Program-made: the position numbers and the translations under genes
Notes under the pieces: model-generated
What the model saw: only the letters and a program-made list of their open reading frames with translations
Told to the model about the DNA's origin: nothing
The model's database searches: none
In this document: positions 1-6,111 of the stretch, piece after piece
Numbering within the stretch: the first letter of the stretch is position 1
Layout of the letters: each line of letters starts with the position of its first letter
Assembly: GCA_905214625.1 (NCBI GenBank)
Contig: CAJMMQ010000032.1
Span: forward strand, 1 to 11,754
DNA length: 11,754 nucleotides
Source of the DNA: an uncultured bacterium
GTDB lineage: Bacteria; Bacteroidota; Bacteroidia; Bacteroidales; Bacteroidaceae
Direction: 5' to 3'

Positions 1-97
1 TGTTGCTCAGGTACTTAAAAAAAATATTTTATAATAGTGTTGCGGAATTAAGGATAAATATTTTTTATGGGCTCCAACAGGTAAAACCGTTACATAT

Positions 98-1186
98 ATG
101 AGTAATGTAAGTGGTGCTTCTGCTTATAACTGGGTGTTGCCCGGAACGTCGGAGGAAACTTCTGCGGATGAAAGTGCAGCGGCAACTTATGTGAAATTAG
201 GTCATTATGCGTTTCCTTCTCTTGAAGTTACGGCCGCGTCAGGCGAAAAGGCCACATATCAGGCCGAAGGTGAAATACTGGTTAGCGGTAAGGCAGAAAT
301 CAGCACGGCAAACTGTCGGAAGTGGAATGAGACATATCAGTTAGGTTATCTTCCTTTAAACGGAGGCTCTGCCGGTTATCTCGGCGGAACCAACAGCGCC
401 GGACTGAAAGGCTATGGCAACTTGTTTATGACGGCTCATAGTAATGCTCATATTACCGGCGTTAACGTTTATTTCGCATTTAAGCCTACAAAATATCCTG
501 CTGATGCAAAGTTGTTGCTTCGTGTATGGTATCCTATGGAAAGTGAGGGTAACATGGAGTTTACAGGCTTGCCTCTTGAGGTTGTGGATTTGCCAGTAAG
601 CGAGATACGCGATGCTTATGAGGGCGAGTTCCCGATAAAGAATGTTGCAGTTGGCGAGTTCCGTTTTGAACAGCCCCTGCAGATATGGGACAAGCCATTG
701 TTCTTTGTTACCGTAGAAGGGTTTGGCGACAATTCGTCGGAATCAGATATCGTTATGCTGACAGAAGTAAAGGGACAGAATATATCAGAGGAGCAGATGA
801 CCAATATGCTTGCTCACAATTCGTTTGTAAACTATAACGACATGGGATATAATATGCCGATAAATTATTTCGGTGCAGCTCCAGGTGCGTCATTTATGAT
901 ATGTCCGATTGTAGACAATAAAGACGGCGACGCTACAAATATAAATTCAAGTTTGAATAATAGCGGCAAAACAAGATTACAGGTAAATTCTCTTAATCTT
1001 ACAGTAAGTAACGATGAGGCAACATCTGTGAGCGTTGTTAATGCTTGCGGTATGAAGTTATATGAGCGTAATATATCTAAAGGACAGGATGTTAGCTTTA
1101 CTGTACCTGGAGCGGGACTTTACTTGGTACAAGTGTTTTGTAATGGAAAACAGATTGACGTTAAAAAAGTTTTAATGAACAATTAA
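98..1186 (+). CDS. PKD-domain secreted protein with T9SS-type C-terminal domain, N-terminus probably missing
   Basis: Predicted cell-surface or secreted protein of unknown substrate. Residues 1 to about 45 form most of a PKD-like beta-sandwich: a YNWVLPG core followed by TYVKLGHYAFPSLEV, the usual W-x-F/L-P-G and Y-x-x-x-G-x-Y pattern. The middle (about 50-285) is not recognised beyond a beta-rich, aromatic-rich composition. Residues about 290-362 look like a type IX secretion sorting domain (SVVNACGMKLYERNIS, then GAGLYLVQVF, ending in KKVLMNN). The chosen ATG is the first in frame, but the same frame upstream reads FLWAPTGKTVTY, which completes the PKD strand, back to a TAG at 35-37. No signal peptide is encoded, so the annotated start is doubtful. 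It is either a 5'-truncated remnant, a frameshifted gene or one using a non-ATG start. It lies 51 bp before another sorting-domain protein. The family assignment of both ends is fairly sure; the function is unknown. Confidence 0.65.
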   Translation: MSNVSGASAYNWVLPGTSEETSADESAAATYVKLGHYAFPSLEVTAASGEKATYQAEGEILVSGKAEISTANCRKWNETYQLGYLPLNGGSAGYLGGTNSAGLKGYGNLFMTAHSNAHITGVNVYFAFKPTKYPADAKLLLRVWYPMESEGNMEFTGLPLEVVDLPVSEIRDAYEGEFPIKNVAVGEFRFEQPLQIWDKPLFFVTVEGFGDNSSESDIVMLTEVKGQNISEEQMTNMLAHNSFVNYNDMGYNMPINYFGAAPGASFMICPIVDNKDGDATNINSSLNNSGKTRLQVNSLNLTVSNDEATSVSVVNACGMKLYERNISKGQDVSFTVPGAGLYLVQVFCNGKQIDVKKVLMNN

Positions 1187-1237
1187 TAGTATATATATTA
1201 AAAACATTTTATATTTCGTTTTTGACTATTATAAATA

Positions 1238-3454
1238 ATGCTTATGAAAAAAATTACGCGTTCATTTGTAGTTGCAGGGCTATTGGCTCTGGCTACATCG
1301 GTTAATGCACAAGAACATGTGTGGAAATATGTTGCAACAGGAGACGCATCTACCTATGCAATTCGTGACGACGGCACATTGTGGTCTTGCGGATGGAACG
1401 AAAAAGGACAGTTAGGCGTGCCTGCTGTGTCTGAGAGAACAGCAGAGTGGCAGTGTGTCGGAACAGATACTGACTGGAAAAAAGCTATAGGCGGAAAGGC
1501 TTATGCATTCTTTATAAAAGAAGACGGCTCTTTGTGGGCAGCCGGAACATCTGAGAGTGGTGTGCAGGGTACAGGCGACGGTATAGACCATAAAGAACTT
1601 GTACGTGTAGGAACAGATAATGATTGGGTTGATGTTGCTGTGAGCCATTTTTGGGGATACAGTGCTATTGGTTTGAAACAAGACGGTACAATATGGGGCT
1701 GGGGACAAAACACAAGCTACCAGTTAGGACTCGGTGACAGAGATACACGTACTACTCCGGTACAAATAGGAACAGACACAGACTGGAAACAAGTTTCTTT
1801 AGGAAGCTCGCATTGTGTTGCCTTAAAGCAAGACGGCACGATATGGGGCTGGGGACAGAATACTTCGGGCCAGTTAGGATTAGGCAATTCTACTAGCCAG
1901 TCTTCTCCTGTACAAATAGGAACAGAAAACGATTGGGTATATGTAAAAGCTATTGATAACCGTACTTACGCAGTAAAGGCCGACGGAACTTTATGGGCAA
2001 CAGGTGACAATTATTCAAATCTGCTTGGCTTTAACCAGGCTGACGATGAACTGGTGGCGCTTTATTATGAGTTCACAAAGGTTACTACTATTCCTGACGG
2101 TGTGATTTCTGTTTCCGGATGTGAGAATACAACAACTATTGCCGTTGGAAATGATGGCGTTATTACGCAGATTTATGCGTTGGGCAGCAACAGTGATGGA
2201 GCTCTTGGTGACGGCAACGGTAAACTGATGACAGCAACTTCGTCTTCTGACGAAATGCCGTTCTCTGCAAAACCTGTTAATCCGCTTCTGCCAGCAGGAC
2301 AGACTTATTCTATGCTGGCATCAGGACAAAATTATTCTTTTGTACTTACTACTGACGGAAAATTCTATGCATGGGGAAGAAACAAGGGTGGTCAGTTAGG
2401 TGACGGCTCTGAAAAAGAACAGTTGCAGACAAGTTACCAGAAGAAACCTATTGAGATTGCTTGTCCTGGCGGCGCAACTCCTGGCGGTGATGACGAAGAT
2501 GTGGTAACTGTTGCTTCTGATGATATTCCAAGCGACCTTAAAAAGGCTGCTGAAATTAAGCTGACAGGAACATGGAACACAAGTAAGTTTACTGAATTGG
2601 CACAGGCTATAGGTACAACAGCATTCGGTGCATCTAATACAATTTTAGTTTCTGTTGATATGTCAGAGGCTCTTATTGAAGAGGGTACCAATTTATATGT
2701 TCAAGGCGGTTTGTCTAAGAATGGTGTATTTGTAAATTGCAAGGCTTTGGAGAAAGTGGTAATGCCTGCTGCCGCTGAGGCTACAAACTTCAAGGATTTC
2801 ACCAACGCCTTTATGAATTGCGAGAAACTTACTGAGATTGATTTGCAGAACTGTTCTGGCCTGACAACTCTTAACAGTGCGTTCATGGGGTGCTCATCTT
2901 TGAAGAAGATAAACTTTGTAAACTCTAAATCTCTTACGGGTGTGAGCAGCATGGCAAGTACATTTAAGAATTGCACATCTCTGACAGATGTCGTATTGCC
3001 CGAAGAAATAGCATTTGCTTCTGGTACATTCGCTGAGTGCACTGCTTTGGCAAACATCGACTGGACAAGTTATACAAAGAGCAGCGCTCCTATATTCTAT
3101 TCTGGAATGTTCGATGGCATTTCTGACCTGAAGGCCATCACGCTGACTGTTGATGAGAAAGTTTATGATGTGTTCGCGGCTGACGCCAACTGGAGTAAGC
3201 TTAATTTGGTATCAAAAGGCTCAACTGGTATTAATGGCGTTGAGAACGGAGCTTCTGTACGTTTCGACGGCAATACTCTCTACACATCACAGCCTGTAAA
3301 TGACGTATGTGTATATACCGTTTCTGGTTCGCTTGTACGCAAGTGTGGTGTTGTGGCAACCAGTTTGAACTTGTCTGATGTTGCCAATGGCGCTTATATC
3401 CTGGTTTACACTCAGAACGGACAGAAACATGCTGTAAAGGTTGTAAAGAAATAA
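1238..3454 (+). CDS. Secreted RCC1-like seven-blade propeller / BspA-type LRR protein with T9SS sorting domain
   Basis: Predicted secreted or outer-surface binding protein. A signal peptide is clear: MKK followed by a hydrophobic stretch and a cleavage site near VNA-QE (about residue 24/25). The ATG at 1244 (MKKITRS) is an equally good start. Residues about 25-405 hold seven RCC1-like repeats with a DG-x-x-W/Y-x-x-G-x-N-x-x-G-Q-L-G core. Their core aspartates are near residues 45, 96, 149, 199, 249, 306 and 373, the number expected for one closed beta-propeller. A Gly/Asp linker (about 408-420) leads to a leucine-rich segment (about 495-608) with repeated F-x-N/G-C-x-x-L motifs typical of BspA-like LRR_5 proteins. 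Residues about 664-738 resemble a type IX secretion C-terminal domain. There is no catalytic motif, so a ligand- or matrix-binding role is inferred. A strong terminator follows, so this gene ends its transcription unit. Confidence 0.85.
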   Translation: MLMKKITRSFVVAGLLALATSVNAQEHVWKYVATGDASTYAIRDDGTLWSCGWNEKGQLGVPAVSERTAEWQCVGTDTDWKKAIGGKAYAFFIKEDGSLWAAGTSESGVQGTGDGIDHKELVRVGTDNDWVDVAVSHFWGYSAIGLKQDGTIWGWGQNTSYQLGLGDRDTRTTPVQIGTDTDWKQVSLGSSHCVALKQDGTIWGWGQNTSGQLGLGNSTSQSSPVQIGTENDWVYVKAIDNRTYAVKADGTLWATGDNYSNLLGFNQADDELVALYYEFTKVTTIPDGVISVSGCENTTTIAVGNDGVITQIYALGSNSDGALGDGNGKLMTATSSSDEMPFSAKPVNPLLPAGQTYSMLASGQNYSFVLTTDGKFYAWGRNKGGQLGDGSEKEQLQTSYQKKPIEIACPGGATPGGDDEDVVTVASDDIPSDLKKAAEIKLTGTWNTSKFTELAQAIGTTAFGASNTILVSVDMSEALIEEGTNLYVQGGLSKNGVFVNCKALEKVVMPAAAEATNFKDFTNAFMNCEKLTEIDLQNCSGLTTLNSAFMGCSSLKKINFVNSKSLTGVSSMASTFKNCTSLTDVVLPEEIAFASGTFAECTALANIDWTSYTKSSAPIFYSGMFDGISDLKAITLTVDEKVYDVFAADANWSKLNLVSKGSTGINGVENGASVRFDGNTLYTSQPVNDVCVYTVSGSLVRKCGVVATSLNLSDVANGAYILVYTQNGQKHAVKVVKK
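1670..1969 (+). repeat. Two tandem 150-bp repeats encoding near-identical RCC1 blades
   Basis: The blade beginning near 1679 (CAAGACGGTACAATATGGGG) recurs exactly 150 bp later at 1829 (CAAGACGGCACGATATGGGG). The following PVQIGT codons also recur at the same spacing. The similarity extends to third codon positions, so these two blades look like a recent in-frame duplication or a gene-converted pair. The other five blades are more diverged. Confidence 0.75.
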
Positions 3455-3501
3455 ATCTTACTGCGTGTTTTTAATCCGAATTCTGATTTGGACTTAATAA
3501 C

Positions 3502-3532
3502 AAGGCTTCAGGCACACAGCTTGAAGCCTTTT
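3502..3532 (+). terminator. Intrinsic terminator after the RCC1/LRR gene
   Basis: The left arm AAGGCTTCAGGC (3502-3513) pairs with GCTTGAAGCCTT (3519-3530) around an ACACA loop. This gives a 12-bp stem with one G-T wobble. The run TTTT at 3529-3532 and a T-rich stretch follow. It lies 47 bp after the stop codon, facing the minus-strand operon, and may shield both convergent units. Confidence 0.85.
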
Positions 3533-3543
3533 CTGTTGTTAAT

Positions 3544-3560
3544 ATTCAAATACTTTGAAT
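3544..3560. repeat. Perfect 17-bp inverted repeat ATTCAAA-TAC-TTTGAAT
   Basis: Seven-base arms ATTCAAA (3544-3550) and TTTGAAT (3554-3560) flank a TAC centre. It lies just after the terminator hairpin. It could be a weak second hairpin or a dimeric protein-binding site; no gene start lies nearby to regulate, so an operator role has no support. Confidence 0.5.
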
Positions 3561-3640
3561 GAAGAACAAAACTAAAATAGTTTCTGCTGAAAATATTTTA
3601 TCTTGTTTCTGATATTTGCTGATGGGGATGTCTTCATTTT

Positions 3641-3700
3641 GTAAAAGCTATCCTTTTACTTGGTGAAAGACCGTGTTTCAGAGTGTAAAAGCATATCTTA
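3641..3700. repeat. Cluster of short inverted repeats, possible dispersed intergenic repeat
   Basis: GTAAAAG (3641-3647) and CTTTTAC (3653-3659) form a perfect inverted repeat around CTATC. It is followed by TGAAA (3664-3668) and TTTCA (3676-3680) around GACCGTG. A second GTAAAAG starts at 3685, 44 bp after the first, with a degenerate right arm. Alternating GTAAAAG/CTTTTAC-type palindromes resemble multicopy intergenic repeats I recall from Prevotella genomes; that link is from memory and untested here. Confidence 0.45.
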
Positions 3701-3922
3701 GCATTATCGCTAGCCCTGTTTGTTATGCAATGATAATATACTTTGGCTGTTGTCTTGCAGCAATGCGTTACCGATAAAATTAGAATTGTCGGCAGACTGT
3801 TATGCTTAATAGGGTTAAGGACACCCTTGATAGACGGCTGAAAGCATGAATATGCAATATAGATAATACTATATACGGTCTGATGATTTGGGTTTAATAT
3901 TACTTATATCTGAAGATGCAAA

Positions 3923-4507
3923 TCATAAGTCTTCATTGGCTAATGCCGAACTTTGTTCCTCGATATTCAAATCTCTATTTGAAAAGATGCTGAAGTTCAC
4001 GCTGCCGTAGGCCCGGTGCTCGATAAATCCCGGAACATCCTCAAAGCTGTTGTTCTTGCCGTGCTCAAATATAAATATGCCGTTGGGTTTAAGCATGCCT
4101 CGCTCAAGTATAAGTCTGGGCAGGGTCGGCAGTTCGGGCAGGGCATAGGGAGGGTCGGCAAAGATGAAGTCGAACTGCTGGTGGCAGCTTTTTATAAAGC
4201 GGAACACATCGCCTCGCAGCGGAATACATTTGTCGGTGCCAAGCTTTTTCAGACATTGCTTTATGAAGGCATGATGGTCGCGGTCGGCCTCCACGCTTAT
4301 TACGCTCTGGCATCCTCTCGACACCAGTTCGAGCGATATGCTGCCTGTACCCGAGAAGAGGTCGAGGGCCACAGCGTCTTCAAGGTCGATGTATCCGTTA
4401 AGCACATTGAATATGTTTTCTTTTGCAAAGTCTGTAGTCGGTCTTGCCTTGAACGTGCGCGGTATGTCAAAGTGGCGTCCTTTGTATATTCCGGTAATTA
4501 TTCTCAT
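3923..4507 (-). CDS. rsmD: 16S rRNA (guanine(966)-N(2))-methyltransferase RsmD
   Basis: SAM-dependent enzyme that methylates N2 of G966 in 16S rRNA during 30S assembly, acting in the cytoplasm. The 194-residue length is close to the family norm. An N-terminal MRIITGIYKGR and the RPTTDFAKENIFN segment (residues 22-34) are characteristic of RsmD. The Rossmann motif I is LDLFSGTGS (48-56), an acidic VEAD (72-75) ends strand 2, and the catalytic DPPY is at 118-121. The tail after about residue 180 (EEQSSALANEDL) is extra and acidic. An in-frame TAG just upstream fixes the ATG at 4507 as the earliest start. This is the last gene of a minus-strand operon, and its start codon overlaps the stop of a possible 46-residue ORF by ATGA, suggesting translational coupling. 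Assignment to the family is firm; the exact target base rests on family knowledge. Confidence 0.93.
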   Translation of the reverse strand: MRIITGIYKGRHFDIPRTFKARPTTDFAKENIFNVLNGYIDLEDAVALDLFSGTGSISLELVSRGCQSVISVEADRDHHAFIKQCLKKLGTDKCIPLRGDVFRFIKSCHQQFDFIFADPPYALPELPTLPRLILERGMLKPNGIFIFEHGKNNSFEDVPGFIEHRAYGSVNFSIFSNRDLNIEEQSSALANEDL

Positions 4508-4644
4508 GTCTGTTGTTTTCTAATATTATTGTTGTTTCCCGTTGAGGCTTGCCTTTTGTTTGTGCCTTGCCGGCAGGTGGGGGTGTCGGGCTGCCTTTTC
4601 TCCTTGCGCTGCTTTTGCTGCAGTGGCATCCTGCTCTGTTTCAT
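4504..4644 (-). CDS. Possible 46-residue basic small protein coupled to rsmD
   Basis: An ATG at 4644 opens a 46-codon frame whose TGA overlaps the rsmD ATG as ATGA. It begins 19 nt after the stop of the DUF3822 gene, so it neatly fills the otherwise unexplained 156-bp gap inside the operon. The product would be very rich in Lys, Arg, Gln and Asn (QQKQRKEKRQ near residues 9-18, then an Asn run near 37-40). It has no hydrophobic core, signal peptide or recognised domain. It may be a real coupled leader peptide or a disordered RNA-binding peptide. It may equally be an accidental frame in a purine-rich spacer. Position supports it, composition does not; low confidence. Confidence 0.3.
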   Translation of the reverse strand: MKQSRMPLQQKQRKEKRQPDTPTCRQGTNKRQASTGNNNNIRKQQT

Positions 4645-4663
4645 TGCCTTAGGCTCCGGCTGC

Positions 4664-5479
4664 TCAGCTCTTTACGAAATATGTTATCAGGTCGTAAGGA
4701 ATGTTCTTTATTGCCGTTATCGGCGCGCGGTTGAACTCGGCCTTCGGGTTGATGACATACACGTTCTGAATGAATGTGTGCAGCTCCTGTGTCAGCTCCT
4801 CCCTGTCGGGCAGCTCGCCAACGAGGTGCAGCTCGTCACGTTTATTGTCGAAAGTCAGCTGCTTCCATACATTCAGAATAAAGTAGACGGCATCGGGTGC
4901 AAGGTCGGTGTCGAAACTGTTGACAAACTTAAATCTGTTCTGCTGAAAACTGAACACGTCGAGCTTCTTGTCGTGAAAATATGCGTACAGCTTCATTCTT
5001 ATGCCGGTGAAGCTTCTGCGGTAGAGATGATTCCACACCGGCTCACACACGTGCGCAAACCTTACGTCGCCAAAATGGTCGTCGATAACCAGCTTGAGGT
5101 CTTTGTTCATAGAGTAGACGGCCACGGCGTTAAGTGCCGGCAGCACGCTCGACATCACCACTTCGCCTTCGTGCCCCGTAACGGCATAGTGATAAAGCAT
5201 CTCTTTCTGATTTTCCTTAAACTCGTCGATGGGTATCATTATCACAGGCGAATCTATCAGCACCATGGCCCTTTGCCATCCGCTGTGCAGCAGGTCAATC
5301 TCCCTGAATGCCTCTCTGAGGTTTGCCGCCATCGATATTCCGCTCCTCACGGTGTAAGGCTCAAAGGTTATTCCGTCGGGATGTTCTGCGTTCAGGGCAG
5401 AGAACGACAGCGATTGCTTGCCTATACGTATGGTAAGCCTCGGCTTTTTTACTATTATGTTATTCCCAGTTTCCTGCAT
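4664..5479 (-). CDS. DUF3822-family protein (function unknown)
   Basis: A 271-residue soluble protein matching, by overall pattern, the Bacteroidota-specific DUF3822 family, which I recall as commonly encoded beside rsmD. There is no signal peptide or membrane segment, so it is probably cytoplasmic. Visible landmarks are an N-terminal beta-strand pair (LTIRIGKQSLSFSAL, about 15-29), MVLIDSPVIMIP (about 72-83), and a central KLYAYFHDKKLDVFSFQQ (about 165-182). Near 222-230 comes LHLVGELPD. The alternation of an N-terminal strand pair, a mid-protein second strand pair and a late LVG turn is reminiscent of actin-fold proteins such as PilM/PilL. This is inference, and no clear phosphate-binding motif is seen. 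The start overlaps the upstream gene by 20 bp, so the two are probably translated in a coupled fashion. Confidence 0.8.
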   Translation of the reverse strand: MQETGNNIIVKKPRLTIRIGKQSLSFSALNAEHPDGITFEPYTVRSGISMAANLREAFREIDLLHSGWQRAMVLIDSPVIMIPIDEFKENQKEMLYHYAVTGHEGEVVMSSVLPALNAVAVYSMNKDLKLVIDDHFGDVRFAHVCEPVWNHLYRRSFTGIRMKLYAYFHDKKLDVFSFQQNRFKFVNSFDTDLAPDAVYFILNVWKQLTFDNKRDELHLVGELPDREELTQELHTFIQNVYVINPKAEFNRAPITAIKNIPYDLITYFVKS

Positions 5480-5939
5480 TGTCGTTAGGTGTGGTTATGT
5501 CTCCAATTTTTAGTCCGGGGTATCTTCCGGCGTTGTTGGCCTCCTCTATGAGGTTGGCTATGCTGTTTTCGTCGAGCCCCGACAGGTAGTCGTTATACAT
5601 GGCTCCACATTCCATCAGCGGTATCTGTCTGCCCGACTTGCTTATCTGCGTTGTTGCCGTAAGGTCGAATTTCTTTTTCTCCGTGAAGGGTATGTATTGC
5701 AGCGAGTCGGCCAGATAGCCTTCTTTCACCAGTATGTCGAAGCTTCCGCTGTAAGCGCCGTTGGCCCTGCGGTATTTCTCTTCGGCATATCTTATCTTCA
5801 CCAGTCGCTCCTTCACCGCCTGTTCGCGCCCGGCCTGCTGCCGCTCAAACCTTATGGGCGAGCAGATGCTCATGGCGCATGTTATTGCCAGCATGGCGGC
5901 AACAAGTGCCAGAATGTGATTGTTGCTGATTTTTATCAT
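5460..5939 (-). CDS. Small membrane-anchored protein, pseudopilin-like in outline
   Basis: First gene of the minus-strand operon, 159 residues, not recognised as a named family. A short MIKISNNH leader is followed by one hydrophobic segment (about residues 9-26, containing ALVAAMLAITCAM). Next come a charged, helix-forming stretch (about 30-58, with RQQAGREQAVKERLVKIRYA) and AYSGSFDILVKEGYL (about 62-76). An N-terminal membrane helix continuing into an amphipathic helix and then a G-x-Y-x-x-S-x-x-x-L-x-x-x-G-Y segment is the outline of type IV pilin-like/pseudopilin proteins. However, no canonical prepilin peptidase site (G followed by F-x-x-x-E) is present, and other single-pass membrane families could look the same. 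The rest is polar with no catalytic motif. Its 3' end overlaps the DUF3822 start by 20 bp. Most of the protein probably faces the periplasm. Confidence 0.75.
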   Translation of the reverse strand: MIKISNNHILALVAAMLAITCAMSICSPIRFERQQAGREQAVKERLVKIRYAEEKYRRANGAYSGSFDILVKEGYLADSLQYIPFTEKKKFDLTATTQISKSGRQIPLMECGAMYNDYLSGLDENSIANLIEEANNAGRYPGLKIGDITTPNDNAGNWE

Positions 5940-6029
5940 TGCCTTATTGACTTAATTTATCGCCGGCTACCTTTATGAACAACATTTTCTTTGTTCACAT
6001 GGCATAAAATATCAATTATTTTATGTAAG

Positions 6030-6061
6030 TTTGCATTATGCTTTCGCATTCTGTGCATTTG
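6030..6061 (+). promoter_or_regulatory. Bacteroidota-type promoter for the RecD-like helicase
   Basis: TTTG (6030-6033), a 20-nt gap and TGCATTTG (6054-6061) match the -33/-7 pattern with one mismatch (TG for TA). Transcription would start near 6068, about 44 nt before the ATG. An alternative is TAAGTTTG (6026-6033), a perfect -7 box but without a good -33 box; the two candidates overlap. Confidence 0.6.
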
Positions 6062-6093
6062 CAAAATTACACTAAATAATTCGTAAAATCAAA
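6062..6093 (-). promoter_or_regulatory. Bacteroidota-type promoter for the minus-strand rsmD operon
   Basis: Read on the minus strand, TTTG (6093-6090) is followed by 20 nt and then TAATTTTG (6069-6062). This is a perfect match to the Bacteroides -33/-7 pattern TTTG-N19-21-TAnnTTTG. Transcription would start near 6055, leaving a leader of roughly 115 nt before the ATG at 5939. No terminator-like or riboswitch fold was recognised in that leader. Confidence 0.7.
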
Positions 6094-6111
6094 CCTTTGG
6101 CTTAAAAACTG

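Larger units (their letters stand above)
3455..3922. other. Convergent intergenic region without a convincing gene
   Basis: This 468-bp stretch separates the ends of two converging transcription units. Besides the terminator at 3502-3532 it holds a perfect palindrome at 3544-3560 and a block of short inverted repeats at 3641-3700. The only reading frames are a few codons long on both strands, and no tRNA or known structured RNA was recognised. No strong terminator was found just past the rsmD stop on the minus strand; only a weak 6-bp pairing ACTTAT/ATAAGT (3902-3907 with 3925-3930) is visible. An unannotated small RNA cannot be excluded by eye. Confidence 0.6.

Noticed and set aside
1200..1237. 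Promoter for the RCC1/LRR gene from the TTTG at 1221-1224
   Set aside because: The preceding bases do not give TAnnTTTG (CG instead of TA), and the box is too close to the start codon to be convincing.
3455..3922. CRISPR array or tRNA in the convergent spacer
   Set aside because: There are no regularly spaced identical repeats longer than 7 bases and no cloverleaf with a T-loop GTTC-type motif. Only short palindromes are present.
4016..5488. A 490-codon plus-strand open frame antisense to rsmD and the DUF3822 gene
   Set aside because: It lies opposite recognisable genes with intact motifs (RsmD DPPY, the DUF3822 pattern) and crosses their boundary and spacer. Its translation is Val/Leu/Cys/His-rich with no domain, as expected from the complement of G+C-biased codons.
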